Shown piece after piece: positions 29,546 through 39,690 of a stretch of DNA of 64,000 nt. The translations under genes were made by a program, and so were the position numbers. The stretch spans positions 136,858,904 to 136,922,903 of the forward strand of contig OY726561.1 in NCBI GenBank assembly GCA_963383645.1, given 5' to 3'. This stretch comes from Muscardinus avellanarius (Eukaryota; Chordata; Mammalia; Rodentia; Gliridae). Every line of letters starts with the position of its first letter. The stretch's first letter is position 1. A model generated the notes under the pieces. The model was given only the letters and a program-made list of their open reading frames with translations. It did not search any database and had not been told where the DNA came from.

Positions 29546-30598
29546 GGATTACTAAGTTAAAAAATTTAGACTTTTAATGAGTGGACTGGGAATATGTGTC
29601 CAGCCCTCAAAGGGTATAGATTCCCCGATACGCGAAGCCTCCTTAAGTAGCATGGGTGTGCGTGCTCTCGTGTTCCCGCTGATGGGTCACTTTGGGTTTT
29701 AGTAAGAGCAGCAGAGAAATGCTTAACATCAGACACTCGAGATTCACACCATCAAAGTTGTCAGCACGTGCGCTCCCTGGGGTTGAGAGGCAACCTTCTG
29801 GATTTCCCCTGGCATTTTCTCTTTTCTCAGCCACGTCACAGATGACAACACTGGGGCTGGAAGACGCAGTGATGTTCTGGGGGTTTATCTGTCACTGCAG
29901 AGCAAGGGCGGGGCCAGGTCTCCTGTCCCCGGGGGGAGCCGGGTGACTCTACTCTCAAAGTGCGTCCTTTCTGAGCCATCCCCACGCCAGGTGCAAATCC
30001 AAACACCCCACGACAATGAGGAAGGGCGGATGACACAGACCCCAGTGTATCGTTTTACCCCATGTGCGTGTATTTGTGTTGGGCCTTGACTATCAGGAAT
30101 ATGAGATATGATGGAGTTGGTCATATGATGAGCTAGCAGAGACTGGGAAACGGAAAATGAGTATGCTAAATGCTTTTCTATTACTTGTCTCCCCACCCCC
30201 CAATCCCGCCCAAACCATCACTTTTATCTTCTAAATATGCATTGTTAAGAATTCCCCAAAGGAGTTATTAAAAGTGAGCCAGCCGGTGGTGGTTGCGAAC
30301 CACTTTTACAAATACGCAGCTTTGCAAATGTTTATTCTCATTATTGAAACTAATTCAACGATGGCACCGTAGAGTATCCCCAGATAATGGTGTTCAGCAG
30401 TGCTCACTGAGCATGAAAGGAAAGGTCATTTGTATGCCGGAACTCTGGGAAACCTGTGAGGTGAGCCGAGGAAAAGACATCTCTGATTTCCCTAGTTCAG
30501 ACGGCCACAGTGACTACACAGGAGCGCTGCGGGGTCCTTTAAGCCCATGGCTCCTGGACTTCACGCTGCTACTATATATAGAAAATGCTATGATGTTA
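29546..30598. other. Mostly unassigned; possible MIR at 29830-29940
   Basis: CACGTCACAGATGACAACAC, GGGCGGGGCCAGGTCTCC weakly follow the MIR end. Nothing else recognised in about 1 kb. Confidence 0.3.
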
Positions 30599-30798
30599 GG
30601 CCGGGCGTGGTGGGCACGCTTGTAATCCCGCGCTTGGGAGGCAGAGACAGGGGGATCGCGCAGGTTCGAAGCCAGCTGCGCGCGCTGGCTTAGGAGACCC
30701 TGTTTTCAAATGAAAATGTAAAAATAGGTCTGGGAGTGTAGCCCCGAGGTAGAAGGGCTTCCAGGAACCCCGGTACCACCAAAAAAAAAAAAAAAAAA
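30599..30798 (+). mobile_element. B1-dID SINE, short-stem subtype
   Basis: GGCCGGGCGTGGTGGGCACG; GCCAGCTGCGCGCGCTGGC; GGCTTCCAGGAACCCCGGTA; A run. Among the CpG-richest copies. The nine bases GAAAATGCTATGATGTT occur before (30580s) and after the tail (30810s), an evident target duplication. Confidence 0.95.
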
Positions 30799-30857
30799 GC
30801 ATAAAAAAAAGAAAATGCTATGATGTTCTTAAGGTCCCTAGAAAAACCTTTTTATTT

Positions 30858-31053
30858 TATTTTATTTTTTGTGGTGCTGGGGATTGAACCCAGGGGCATT
30901 CTACCCTGGAGTTATACTCCAGATTTCTTTATTTTTTTTTTTACTTTGAAATAGGGTCCTGCTAAGTTGCAGAGGCAGGTCTCACACTTGTGCTCCTCCT
31001 ATTCTGGCTTCCCAGGTGCTAGGATTATAGGCGTGCATCACCACACCTGGTTC
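30858..31053 (-). mobile_element. B1-dID SINE, antisense
   Basis: TGGTGCTGGGGATTGAACCC to GTGCATCACCACACCTGG. Confidence 0.92.
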
Positions 31054-31109
31054 CAAGAACAAATCCTAAAAGGAGAGCAGCTTCTCTTGTGAGGTGAGGC
31101 GCCTCGCTT

Positions 31110-31716
31110 GGCATTAGAACTCATTACAGGCTTTCTTGCCACATCCCTGGGATCAAAGAGAGAAGAGTTGAGATCCTTCTAATACTGCTTTGTCGGCTTC
31201 CTTCCACGCTCTGTGAAGAGCAGTCCCTGAGCTCTATGTGCCTATCGTATCACAAAACAGACAGGGGAGCTTTTGCCTATATATTAATTAATTAATTGCC
31301 TATCCTATAAATTAACTGTATTTTCTTATTTTCTGTATTCTTATGACCAGGCCTCTGAAAGACTCTGAAATTGGCACTGAAGACTCAGGATCAACTATTT
31401 TGGGCATCAAAGGTATGCTCTCAGACAAGCTTGAATCAGCCGACCCTGGGAGAGCCATTTCTGATCCGAGTTCAGAGTGTTTCAGAGGCCTGGTCGTAAG
31501 AGTACAGAAAATAAGAAAATACAATTAATTTACAGGCCTTGACACAGAGGCAGAAGCTCTCCTCTCTGTTTTGTGATACGACAGGCACATAGAGCTCAGG
31601 GACTGCTCTTCACAGAGCGTGGAAGGAAGCCGAAAAAGCAGTATTAGAAGGATCTCAACTCTTCTCTCTTTGATCCCAGGGATGTGGCAAGAAAGCCTGT
31701 AATAAGTTCTAATGCC
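31110..31716. repeat. Large imperfect palindrome, 600 bp
   Basis: The left arm (31110-31368) and the reverse complement of the right arm (31472-31716) match almost base for base, for example TTCCACGCTCTGTGAAGAGC against GCTCTTCACAGAGCGTGGAA. By eye they are over 90 percent identical apart from an AT-rich insertion in the left arm (31280-31310). The spacer is about 103 bases. The arms contain no SINE or L1, and both outer borders stop sharply at GGCATTAGAACT / AGTTCTAATGCC. It could be a terminal-inverted-repeat DNA element or a one-off inverted duplication; I see no convincing target duplication. Confidence 0.93.
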
Positions 31717-32084
31717 ACCTGCGTTTTTCAGCTCTTGCTCTATGGGACACTATCCCCCAGCTTTAATCAACCCAGAGCCAAGTACCAGGCAACTGGGGCC
31801 ATTCCTATAGCCCAGAGCCACTGAAATTATTCCCAGTATATATCTCTCCCCTGACTCACCCATTCCTTCCCAGGAAAATATCCACAAAGGCTCTCATGTT
31901 ATTTCCTCTTACTTCTTATGCTTCTTCATAGAGTCCACAGCTTCCCCTGTGGCCCTACGAGGCATGTGAGACCGCTTGCTTTTAGGGATCTGTGAGTATA
32001 AATGTCTTCCTTTACTACAATCATTTCCAAATCTACATGTCTTATCATCCCTGATTAAAACAGATTCCAGGCTCATTTTTGTGG
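31717..32084. other. Unassigned sequence, possibly LTR-derived
   Basis: The stretch about 31940-32060 (CATGTGAGACCGCTTGC, GAGTATAAATGTCTTCC) has the look of a retroviral LTR end, but no partner or target duplication was found. Confidence 0.3.
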
Positions 32085-32165
32085 CACTGGGGGCTGAACT
32101 TGGGGGGTATTCTACCTCTGAGCTATACCCCTAGTCTTATTTATTATTTAATTTAGAAACTGGGC
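32085..32165 (-). mobile_element. B1-dID SINE, antisense, first piece
   Basis: ID half (GGGGCTGAACTTGGGGGG, GAGCTATACCCCTAGTC) and the start of the B1 tail (AGAAACTGGGC), where an LTR intrudes. It continues at 32605. Confidence 0.9.
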
Positions 32166-32604
32166 ATCTCAGTCAACATTCTCACTGCCATAATCCAAAA
32201 TGACTGACCATACAACTTAGAGGAAGGAAGATTTATTTATTTGCTCACAAGTTTTGGAGATTCTGGGACTCAGTCCACGTGAGGCCAGGTCTGCAGAGCT
32301 CAGGGGATGGTGGTGTGAAGTAGACAGAACAAGAGAGCAAGGTTCTGCTCTCACATCACGGAGGCTGGAAGCAGAGAGCCAGCAAGTATGCAAGGGATTC
32401 AGAGACAAAGCACCGTCCCTAAGGCCAGACCGCCAGGGACCCACCTTCTCCCGCTATAACACACCTACCCAGGTTACCACCCAGTAAACACATTACAATG
32501 GGCTTCCCTACTGATGAGATTACAGCGCTCATGACTTAATTTTATCAACTCTGAACATTAATTTATGAGCTCTTCAGTGGACATTGTCTATCTCACCATA
32601 GCAC
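32166..32604 (-). mobile_element. MaLR-type solo LTR, antisense, inside a SINE
   Basis: The plus strand starts CTCAGTCAACATTCTCACTG and ends TCTCACCATAGCA, the complement of a TGCTATGG start. Its body (CTCTCACATCACGGAGGCTG, AGAGCCAGCAAGTATGC) is antisense to 690-985 and 54402-54757. GGGC lies at both edges (TGGGC before, GGGGC after), consistent with a 4-5 bp target duplication within the SINE. So the LTR is younger than the SINE copy. Confidence 0.85.
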
Positions 32605-32702
32605 GGGGCCTTGCTAAGTTGCTGAGAAGAGCCTTGAAACTGCAATCCTGCCTTGGCCTTCCAAGTACTGAGATTACCAGCACGCACCCCCATGCTTGAC
32701 TT
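32605..32702 (-). mobile_element. B1-dID SINE, antisense, second piece
   Basis: GGGCCTTGCTAAGTTGCTGA to CGCACCCCCATGCTTGAC, the rest of the B1 half that began before the LTR. Confidence 0.9.
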
Positions 32703-33001
32703 CCAGGCACATTTAAAAAATGGGTCCCTGACCCAACTGTATCCATAGCTAACAAACAGGAGCAGAGATGGCAAAGTGCTTGGGAGTTCACCCCAAGTAC
32801 TTCTCATTGCCTGGGACTCTGTTTCACCAGTACTGGTTGTAGGTTTCCAGGCCTGAGTACAAGGTATACTGCAAATAGCCCCTCAACATTAATCTCTCAG
32901 CCTCAGGATGCATTTACTTAGGTCTTTATTACATATTCTTAAAATAAGGTCTTTAAAATATGTTCTTAAATAAATAAGGTCTTTAAAATATGTTCAATGA
33001 T
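32703..33001. other. Unassigned; short direct repeat
   Basis: AATAAGGTCTTTAAAATATG occurs twice in tandem (32943 and 32974), a local duplication of about 31 bases. Otherwise nothing recognised. Confidence 0.45.
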
Positions 33002-33122
33002 ACAGGGTGTTATTGAGTTGCAAAGGGCCTCACTAAGTAGCTGAGGCTGGCCGCAAACCATGATCCTCCTGTCTTAGCCTCCTGAGTGCTGGGATTATAA
33101 GCGTGTGCCAACATGCCCGGCC
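33002..33122 (-). mobile_element. B1-type SINE half, antisense
   Basis: ACAGGGTGTTATTGAGTTGC to GTGCCAACATGCCCGGCC. Confidence 0.9.
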
Positions 33123-33539
33123 CTTTCCAGTTTTTGATATTATGGCATTGCCCTAGGCAAAGAAAAGGGGGCCTGTGTAATATCTGAGAAATAGCAAAGA
33201 AATGCTGTATGAGGTATTAAACGGTTTTGGCTCCAAAACATACAAAAACCTTAAGCAGGATTTGTCAGACACAGGCAGAGTCGTGGGCCAAGAGGCACAG
33301 GAGGTAGCCACGATTTCCTCCACGTCAAGCCATCTAAACACATTTCCCTGGAAGGAAAAACTGGTGCTTGCTATGTGAAAGTAATGTCAAGACCCCTGGA
33401 GTTCTCTCTGCCAAAACAACTGCCAACTCCAACCCCGTCTCTTCATAAACCCCGGAGAGCAGGTCTCGACCTCCGAGTCCACCTCTGCATTCAGGGTGTC
33501 CGAACGTGCAGGTTAAAGGAGACAATAGTCAAATTATTG
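33123..33539. other. Unassigned unique sequence
   Basis: No recognised repeats; overlapping short frames on both strands. Confidence 0.35.
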
Positions 33540-34012
33540 ACCCAATTTAGGCATTCGTCAACAGAGGAATGGGTGAAGAAAATGTGGTTTGTACACATAA
33601 TGGGGTTACACTCGGTCATAAAGAAGAACAAAACTGCCATTTGCAAGAAAATAGAAGGAACGGGAGATTATTCCGCTAAGTGAGATCAGCCAGACTCAGA
33701 AAGTGAAGGGTTGTATGTTTCCTCTCATATATGAAAAGTAGAGAGAAAAATAATAAAAAACACCAGCAAAATAGTGGGAGGGGGTCGGGGGAGGGAGGCA
33801 GGGAGAGGAAAAGGAGGATCGAAGAAGGAGACAGTTCAACTAATGGCTATGTCCATGCGTGAAGCTATCGCGACCAATCTCACTAACATGGTCAGGGAAG
33901 GAAGGGGAGCGGGCTGGACGTGGAGGGAAACACTCCGGGTGCTGTATGCAGGTAGGTCCGGATGACTTTGAACCTCACTATGATGTGTAATTAAATGCAC
34001 CAATAAAAGTAT
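33540..34012 (+). mobile_element. L1 3' end, sense
   Basis: CATTCGTCAACAGAGGAATG, ATAAAGAAGAACAAAACTGC, a G-rich 3'UTR (GTGGGAGGGGGTCGGGGG) and the ACTATGATGTGTAATTAAAT, GCACCAATAAAAG terminus. Only the ORF2 tail remains. Confidence 0.88.
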
Positions 34013-34510
34013 AGAAAGAAAGGGAAAAGATTCAACTGGCTGACTGGTTGGTTCATCTCTGCGGCTACAGAGTTCTTCTGTTTGTATCGCCCCACTGACT
34101 CCAACGGCTTGCTCTTATTGTTGGAAGAGTGACTCCAGGGCTGCCTGGTCAACCAGGGGACGGGAAGCATGCACCTACGGCCTGAGCGCGGGCGAACACC
34201 TACGGTCTTCACTGAGCACTGTGCGTGCTAAGCCCCATCGCTCCTTGAGCGCGCTGCACCCACAGACTCGCGAGAGTTCTGCTTTCTCCCTGTGGTCCAG
34301 ATCTTTCCAGTGGGAATTCATACACGACTGTCACCCCGTAGGCAGTGGGGGTCATCAGTTCTCTCGGAAACCTATCCTAAATGGATCATCCCAAAGAATG
34401 AAAAAGTCATGGGCAGAAAAGAGATTCTTTGCATTTATGATTATTTAAGAATATAAGAAATGTATATTTCACATTTATAAACTGCAAGAAGTATATATTT
34501 CACATATATG
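34013..34510. other. Unassigned unique sequence
   Basis: About 500 bases without recognised repeats. Confidence 0.35.
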
Positions 34511-34533
34511 TGTATATATGTATGTATATACTT

Positions 34534-34537
<4 letters not shown>

Positions 34538-34565
<28 letters not shown>
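34538..34565. repeat. (CA)n microsatellite
   Basis: About 13 CA units after an AT-rich TATATGTATG stretch. Confidence 0.95.
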
Positions 34566-34590
34566 GATCTAATACAGAGTTGTTTAGGCT

Positions 34591-34806
34591 TTTTTTTTTT
34601 TTTGGCGGTACTGGGGGTGGAACCCAGGGGCTTTTCTACCTCTGGGCTACACTCCCAGACCTATTTTATATTTTATTTGGAAACAGGGTCTCACTAAGTT
34701 GCTGAGAGCCTCACTAAGTAGCTGAGGCTGGCTGTGAACCTGTGCGATCCTCCTGTCTCAGCCTCCCAAGCGTGGGGATTACAAGCGTGCACCACCACGC
34801 CCGGCT
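34591..34806 (-). mobile_element. B1-dID SINE, antisense
   Basis: T run, CGGTACTGGGGGTGGAACCC to CACCACCACGCCCGGCT. Young. Confidence 0.95.
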
Positions 34807-34834
34807 CAGAGATGTTTAAATAAAATGCCAGCAT

Positions 34835-34960
34835 ACCACAGTGGCTAAGAGCAGGATAAAGATCCACTTGCCTCTCCACTTGTGACTCTGTGTCCCTGGG
34901 CAGGTTACTTACCCTCTCGGAGCCTCGATTTCCTCATCACAATACGGGCATACCAGAGTC
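34835..34960 (-). mobile_element. MIR SINE, antisense
   Basis: GGCTAAGAGCAGG, TCCCTGGGCAGGTTACTTAC, CTCTCGGAGCCTCGATTTCC, TCATCAC follow the MIR antisense order. Confidence 0.85.
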
Positions 34961-35145
34961 TCCCAGATTATATAATATGTCTATGTCTCTAAGAATTATG
35001 GAGGGGGACATGAATTAATATTCCAGTAGTTATGTACCAGAGGCATGGGAAGCTCTGCTTAAGGATTTGATGAACCATTTGGTGTCTTTTTTAGATGAAG
35101 AGTTTTGTAGCTTTTGCAAAGATCATTATCAAGGGTATAATTCAA

Positions 35146-35265
35146 CCGTGCCTGTAATCCTAGTACTTTGGAGGCTGACACAGGAGGTTTGCAAGTTCAA
35201 GACCAGCCTGAGAAATTTAGTGAGACTTTCAGCAACCTAAGAGATCCCTGTTTCAAAATAAAAAA
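35146..35265 (+). mobile_element. B1-type SINE half, old
   Basis: CCGTGCCTGTAATCCTAGTA to CCTGTTTCAAAATAAAAAAT. Confidence 0.85.
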
Positions 35266-35269
35266 TCCA

Positions 35270-35466
35270 GCTGGGCGTGGTGGCACACGCTTGAAATCCC
35301 AGCATGCGTGAGGCTGAGACAGGAGGATCCCAGTTCGCGGACAGCCTCAGCTACTTAGTGAGGAACTTTGCAATTTGGTGAGACCCTGTTTCAAATTAAA
35401 GGATAAAAAATAGGGCAGGGGGTGTAGCTAGGAGGTTGATTGCCCCTGGGTTCTATCCTCAGACCC
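35270..35466 (+). mobile_element. B1-dID SINE
   Basis: AGCTGGGCGTGGTGGCACAC to TTCTATCCTCAGACC; a run of about 26 A follows. Confidence 0.93.
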
Positions 35467-35494
35467 GCAAAAAAAAAAAAAAAAAAAAAAAAAA

Positions 35495-36221
35495 ATGAAA
35501 GGACCAGATAAAATTAGTTGTTGCTGGGACTGAGAGATCCTGTTTTCCAGGCATTCTGTATCACTTTCTAAGTTTTAAAAGAGTTTTGTGGAGCCCTGGA
35601 GAGGGGCTGTGCGTACATGTGTGTGTGCGTGTGTGCATGTGTGTGTGTTTTCTTCCTGGGCCTCTGGTAGGAATGAATCACTTGGTAACTTCTGGCAGAT
35701 CCTGGGAAAGCAGTCTACTTAGCCAGAGTTCATAGGAACCTGCTCACAAGAGCGCCCTAAAGAGGGAGAGGATGGAGAGAGGCCCCAGCAGCCGGAGCCA
35801 GGCAGAGGGATCAGCGCGTGCATGTGCGTGTGTGGGGGGCCTTCCTTCTGGTCTCTGATCTGCTGGTGAAGGCCCATCAGGAGGGGGCGGGGACTTACGG
35901 CATCTGGACAGATTAGATGGCTGGAAAAAAAAGATCAAAGAGATCAGAGCATTTGAGATTTACAAGACAGGGATGAAATACTCTCATTTGTCAGGGAGCC
36001 ATGCACACGCAGCGAAATAAGTAACTCCGGCAAAGACAAAGAGATATCGATGCCAACAGGCATACCAACACCGCCATCCATCCGTACCCAGCGTTTCTTC
36101 ACCCGTTCTCTGACCTTGGTGTCTTAGCAGCCTTGGCCAGGAGGGACGCTTCTTCCCCAGGAGGAAGCAAACCAGAAACAGCAGCCTGTGCCCTCTGCTT
36201 TTCTGTGGTCTCTCGCCTGGC
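35495..36221. other. Unassigned unique sequence
   Basis: A TG-rich patch at 35615-35650; otherwise no repeats recognised. Minus-strand frames near 35744-35938 have no family likeness. Confidence 0.4.
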
Positions 36222-36472
36222 CTCCCTCCCTCCCTCCCTCCCTTCCTTCCTTCTCCTTCCTTCCTTCCTTCCTTCTCCTTCCTTCCTTCCTTCCTTCCTT
36301 CCTTCCTTCCTTCCTTCCTTCCTTCCTTCTCCTTCCTTCCTTCTCCTTCCTTCCTTCTCCTTCCTTCCTTCCTTCCTTCCTTCTCCTTCCTTCCTTCTCC
36401 TTCCTTCCTTCCTTCCTTCCTTCCTTCCTCCCTCCCTCCCTCCCTCCCTCCCTCCCTCTTTCTTTCTTCTTA
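36222..36472. repeat. 250-bp polypyrimidine tract, (TTCC)n with CTCC interruptions
   Basis: An uninterrupted C/T run on the plus strand built of CCTT units with periodic TCTCC variants, flanked by (CCCT)n. Long ORFs on both strands are artefacts of the tetranucleotide. Confidence 0.97.
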
Positions 36473-36473
36473 G

Positions 36474-36645
36474 GGGCACTGTACATCTAAGCTCTATCCC
36501 CAGGCCTTTTTATTTTGAGACAGGGTCTTGCTAAGTGGGTGAGGCTCTCACTAAGTCGCTGAGGCTGGCCACGAACCTGTGATCCTCCTGTCTCAACATC
36601 CCAAGTATTGAGATGATAGGCAGGTGCCACTGCACCCAGCTTTGC
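36474..36645 (-). mobile_element. B1-dID SINE, antisense
   Basis: CACTGTACATCTAAGCTCTA, CCCCAGGCC remnant of the ID half, then the B1 half to GCCACTGCACCCAGC. Confidence 0.88.
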
Positions 36646-36684
36646 TTTCTTCTTAACCTTCTTCAGGTTAAACAGGAGCCCTGA

Positions 36685-36800
36685 AGACCCTCCGCCAGTG
36701 GCTCTCAGGAGCCTCCTGCTGGGGAGACTGGGTCAGAATCTCCCACGGAGCTTAAACAAGGCCCCTGGGCCTCCCGAAGTGCTTCTGAACTAGGATGGAG
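36685..36800 (+). mobile_element. hAT/MER5-like DNA transposon fragment
   Basis: CCAGTGGCTCTCAGGAGCCT, GACTGGGTCAGAATCTCCC and GCCCCTGGGCCTCCCG follow MER5-type MITEs loosely. Old and deleted. Confidence 0.4.
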
Positions 36801-36822
36801 GATTCTGCATTCTTTCTTTCTT

Positions 36823-37028
36823 ATTTTTTTGTGGTACTGGGGATGGAACCCAGGGGCTTTCTACCTACAGGCTATACCCCAGACCTATTTTATATTTTAT
36901 TTGGGAACAGGGTCTCACTAGTTGCTGAGAGCCTCACTACATAGCTGAGGCTGGCTTCGAACTTGCACAATCCTCCTGTCTCAGCCTCCGAAGCGTGGGG
37001 ATGACAAGTGTGCGCCACCACACCTGGC
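36823..37028 (-). mobile_element. B1-dID SINE, antisense
   Basis: TGTGGTACTGGGGATGGAAC to GCGCCACCACACCTGGC. Confidence 0.94.
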
Positions 37029-37074
37029 TGGATCTGGGTTTTTGATTTCTTTCCACTGCTTAGGTGAGTCCAAG

Positions 37075-37245
37075 CTCTGCATGGGGATCATAATCACTCA
37101 TACCCGGGAGGCCACTGTTCAAGGACAGCGTCAGCAAAAGAGCAAGACGTACAGCAACCTGGAGAGACCTTGTTGCAAAACAAAAATTAAAAAGGGCGGA
37201 GGGTGGAGCTCAGAGGTAGAAGCTGCTGGGCCCACTATGCAGCAT
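37075..37245 (+). mobile_element. B1-dID SINE, old
   Basis: Diverged: TACCCGGGAGGCCACTGTTC, AGAGACCTTGTTGC, then GGGCGGAGGGTGGAGCTCAG. Confidence 0.75.
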
Positions 37246-37329
37246 TCTAAAATGCTGCAACAAACAAACAAACCGTCCAGATTATTTTTAGTGAGAAGAA
37301 AAAACTAGCCCAAAGCCTGGCCGCTTTCT

Positions 37330-37440
37330 TCCTTCCTACTTTTCCTTCCTTCCTTCCTTCCTTCCTTCCTTCCTTCCTTCCTTCCTCTCTCTTTCCCTTT
37401 CTCCTTCCCTCCCTCCCGCCCTTCCTCCCTTCTTTTACCT
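37330..37440. repeat. (TTCC)n microsatellite and CT-rich flank
   Basis: About 12 TTCC units, then a further C/T-rich run. Confidence 0.95.
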
Positions 37441-38298
37441 CTCAGATAATTTCTCTACTTCATACCCTTCCTCCCTCAAAATCTGCCCCCCCTCTCTTAG
37501 CTAAGACTCAAATTTAACTAGAAAAATAGAAACCTCAGGGGAAGGAAATGAGGCTGGCAGCCTACTGTCACTGTGAGACGAGCTGGCGTGGGGCCAGGGT
37601 GGCCCGATCTGCTGACAGCTGTCTCAGGAGGAGGGCAGTAAGCCGGAGACACGCACACATCTGTCCTGGCAACCGCAGCCGGGGCAGGGATGAGACGTGC
37701 TGAATTCAATCCGAGTGAGCTATAAGCCTAATGAGCATTATTAGCGTATCTTCATGCGTTAAAAAAAAGCCACTGTTAGCCGGATACTGTTCCGGCCTCC
37801 TCCACAGACGGAGGGGATCTGAGAGCTTAAACTCAGACCCTGCCGGTTCTACTGTCTTGATCACACACCTGAGGATTAGACGCCCCTTCTCCCCCACAGA
37901 GGAGGAGCTGGCACCCTTGGGGCCTCCCCGCCGGCTTTTCAGACTTTCTCCTGCCTTGTGAGAAAGCCCTGTGCTCTGATTCCTTGACTTAGTGGGCCAT
38001 ACTTGACAGTCACATCTTGTTTCTGACTGGCACCCTGGCCATTCCCTCCAGGTTTGCGCCCGGCCTTCCTGTGCCAGCTCAGGCTCCGTTGTCCAGCAGT
38101 GACCCCAGCGGCTCCCTGTCCTGCCACCAGCCCTGGGCACCTTGGAGTGGGGGGCACTGGCTGGGGCATGCTGCTCCCCCAACCTGTCCTCCTCGTGAGA
38201 GGTGGGACATAAAGCTCAGTGGAAAACATCAGATGGTGGTTTATTATTATTTTTTCTGGGTGTCTTAGCAACCTAAGACCTAAGACACCTATATATAT
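37441..38298. other. Unassigned unique sequence
   Basis: About 850 bases, GC moderate, no recognised repeats. Open frames exist on both strands (for example minus 37706-38182) but without splice, start-context or family support. Confidence 0.4.
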
Positions 38299-38299
38299 A

Positions 38300-38485
38300 T
38301 TTCGGTGGTACTGGGGTTCCCGGAAACCCTTCTACCTCCGGGCTACACTCCCAGACCTATTTTTATACTTTTTTATTTGGAAACAGGGTCTCCTAAGCCA
38401 GCGCGGCTGGCTTCGAACCTGCGCGATCCTCCTGTCTCCGCCTCCCAAGCCCGGGGATTACAAGCGTGCGCCACCACGCCCGGCT
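38300..38485 (-). mobile_element. B1-dID SINE, short-stem subtype, antisense
   Basis: GGTGGTACTGGGGTTCCCGG; GCCAGCGCGGCTGGC; GTGCGCCACCACGCCCGGCT. Nearly all CpGs intact, so young. Confidence 0.96.
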
Positions 38486-38716
38486 CCAACCTAAATATTA
38501 ATAGCTGAATATTTACATGATTTGGTTAGGCAGGTTTCTTGAATATTTGGCATTTGGGAAACTCAGGAAGGAGCATATGATTTCTGCGTGCATAAATTTA
38601 AATCCCCAGGAAAGTTCTAAGCACCTTGTCTCCTGTGTGTGCAGAATTTCTGTTTGAACAACTCAATGGTTATTTTATATTTAGTGAACTGAAAAGAGCC
38701 AGGGCTTTGGCAGCAG
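38486..38716. other. Unassigned sequence
   Basis: AT-moderate DNA, no recognised repeat. Confidence 0.3.
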
Positions 38717-38960
38717 ATACTCCTTTATTGGTGCATTAGAATACCTATCTATCTATCTTAGTTTATGTATATATCTTTATATACATATAGCCCTATATAT
38801 GAAGCTATAAAGTTTATATATAAAGCTATATATATATTTATATATAAAGTTATATATATAAAGGATATATATATATATATATATATATACACCTTTATTG
38901 GTTAATTGTGACCTCACATCATAATGTAGTTCAGAGTGATAGGGGCATACCTTTAATATT
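38717..38960 (-). mobile_element. L1 3' termini, antisense, with TA-rich repeats
   Basis: CCTTTATTGGTGCATTAGAA at 38731 and ACCTTTATTGGTTAATTGTG at 38890 are both antisense L1 ends (…CACCAATAAA). Between them lie (TATC)n and (TA)n runs, probably expanded A/T tails. Confidence 0.6.
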
Positions 38961-39489
38961 TACCAAAATTTATTTGAAAAAGCTTAATCATAACTAAGAA
39001 AAAAAAAAACCAAGGGAAAAGGGGAGGGGCTTTGGTTAATGTTAGAACCAGACATTAAGAGTGGATAAGCACATTAGATGTGCTGGGAGCAACAGGAGAG
39101 AGATGATAAGACAAAGGAAATTTGGGGGAAAGTAGTCAACTTGGATATGAGCCCTCAGTCAGAATTCTCTATTATTTCTTTTATTTTTTTGTGAGAGAAG
39201 CAGGTCCCCATAGACAGGCCCACTGCCCTTTGAGGGCCACGGAACGCTTTCACTCGGGGCCCTGGGCTCAGTGTGCCTCTTCCGTGGCTTTCTCCTCTTT
39301 AGTGGGCCCAGCCCGATGCCGGTGCTGCTCACCCCACATCATCACCTCTGGACCGCAATGACCTTTTCCTACGTAAAGGGCGAAGACCAGCTGACGGAGC
39401 CGAGTGGCAGCGCTCACTCGCACTCATTCTCTCTCTCCCGGCTCCCTCTGGGACGAGAAGCACCAGAGCTCGGTGGATGTTGACACTGG
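38961..39489. other. Unassigned unique sequence
   Basis: No repeats recognised. 39303-39372 has a weak exon shape (see findings). Confidence 0.3.
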
Positions 39490-39690
39490 GCTTTAGGAAT
39501 TGACAAAATGCTTTCAGGGTATTTCAGGAGTTACCGGTTATCACATCTCCAATGACAGACAAGGAAACTGGGGCCCGGGTAGCTTCCTAATGGGCTCACG
39601 AGCTGGACCACAGTGGGGAGAATCGGACCCAAAGTTTAGATCTCCTGCTCCCTGCCTGGCTCACATCTTCACCCCTCCTTCCAGGGAAGT
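39490..39690 (+). mobile_element. Possible MIR SINE
   Basis: AATGACAGACAAGGAAACTG, GGGCCCGGGTAGCTTCC, then GAATCGGACCCAAAGTTTAG follow the MIR 3' part. Confidence 0.55.

Noticed and set aside
31312..31528. Two short frames, one per strand, with nearly the same C-terminus
   Set aside because: The likeness arises from the palindrome at 31110-31716, not from duplicated genes.
36099..36534. Long open frames on both strands (100-133 codons)
   Set aside because: They are translations of the CCTT/CTCC repeat, with no termination possible in such tracts.
37706..38182. 158-codon minus-strand frame
   Set aside because: No domain, no splice context, starts at a non-ATG codon as read, and equal-length frames exist on the other strand.
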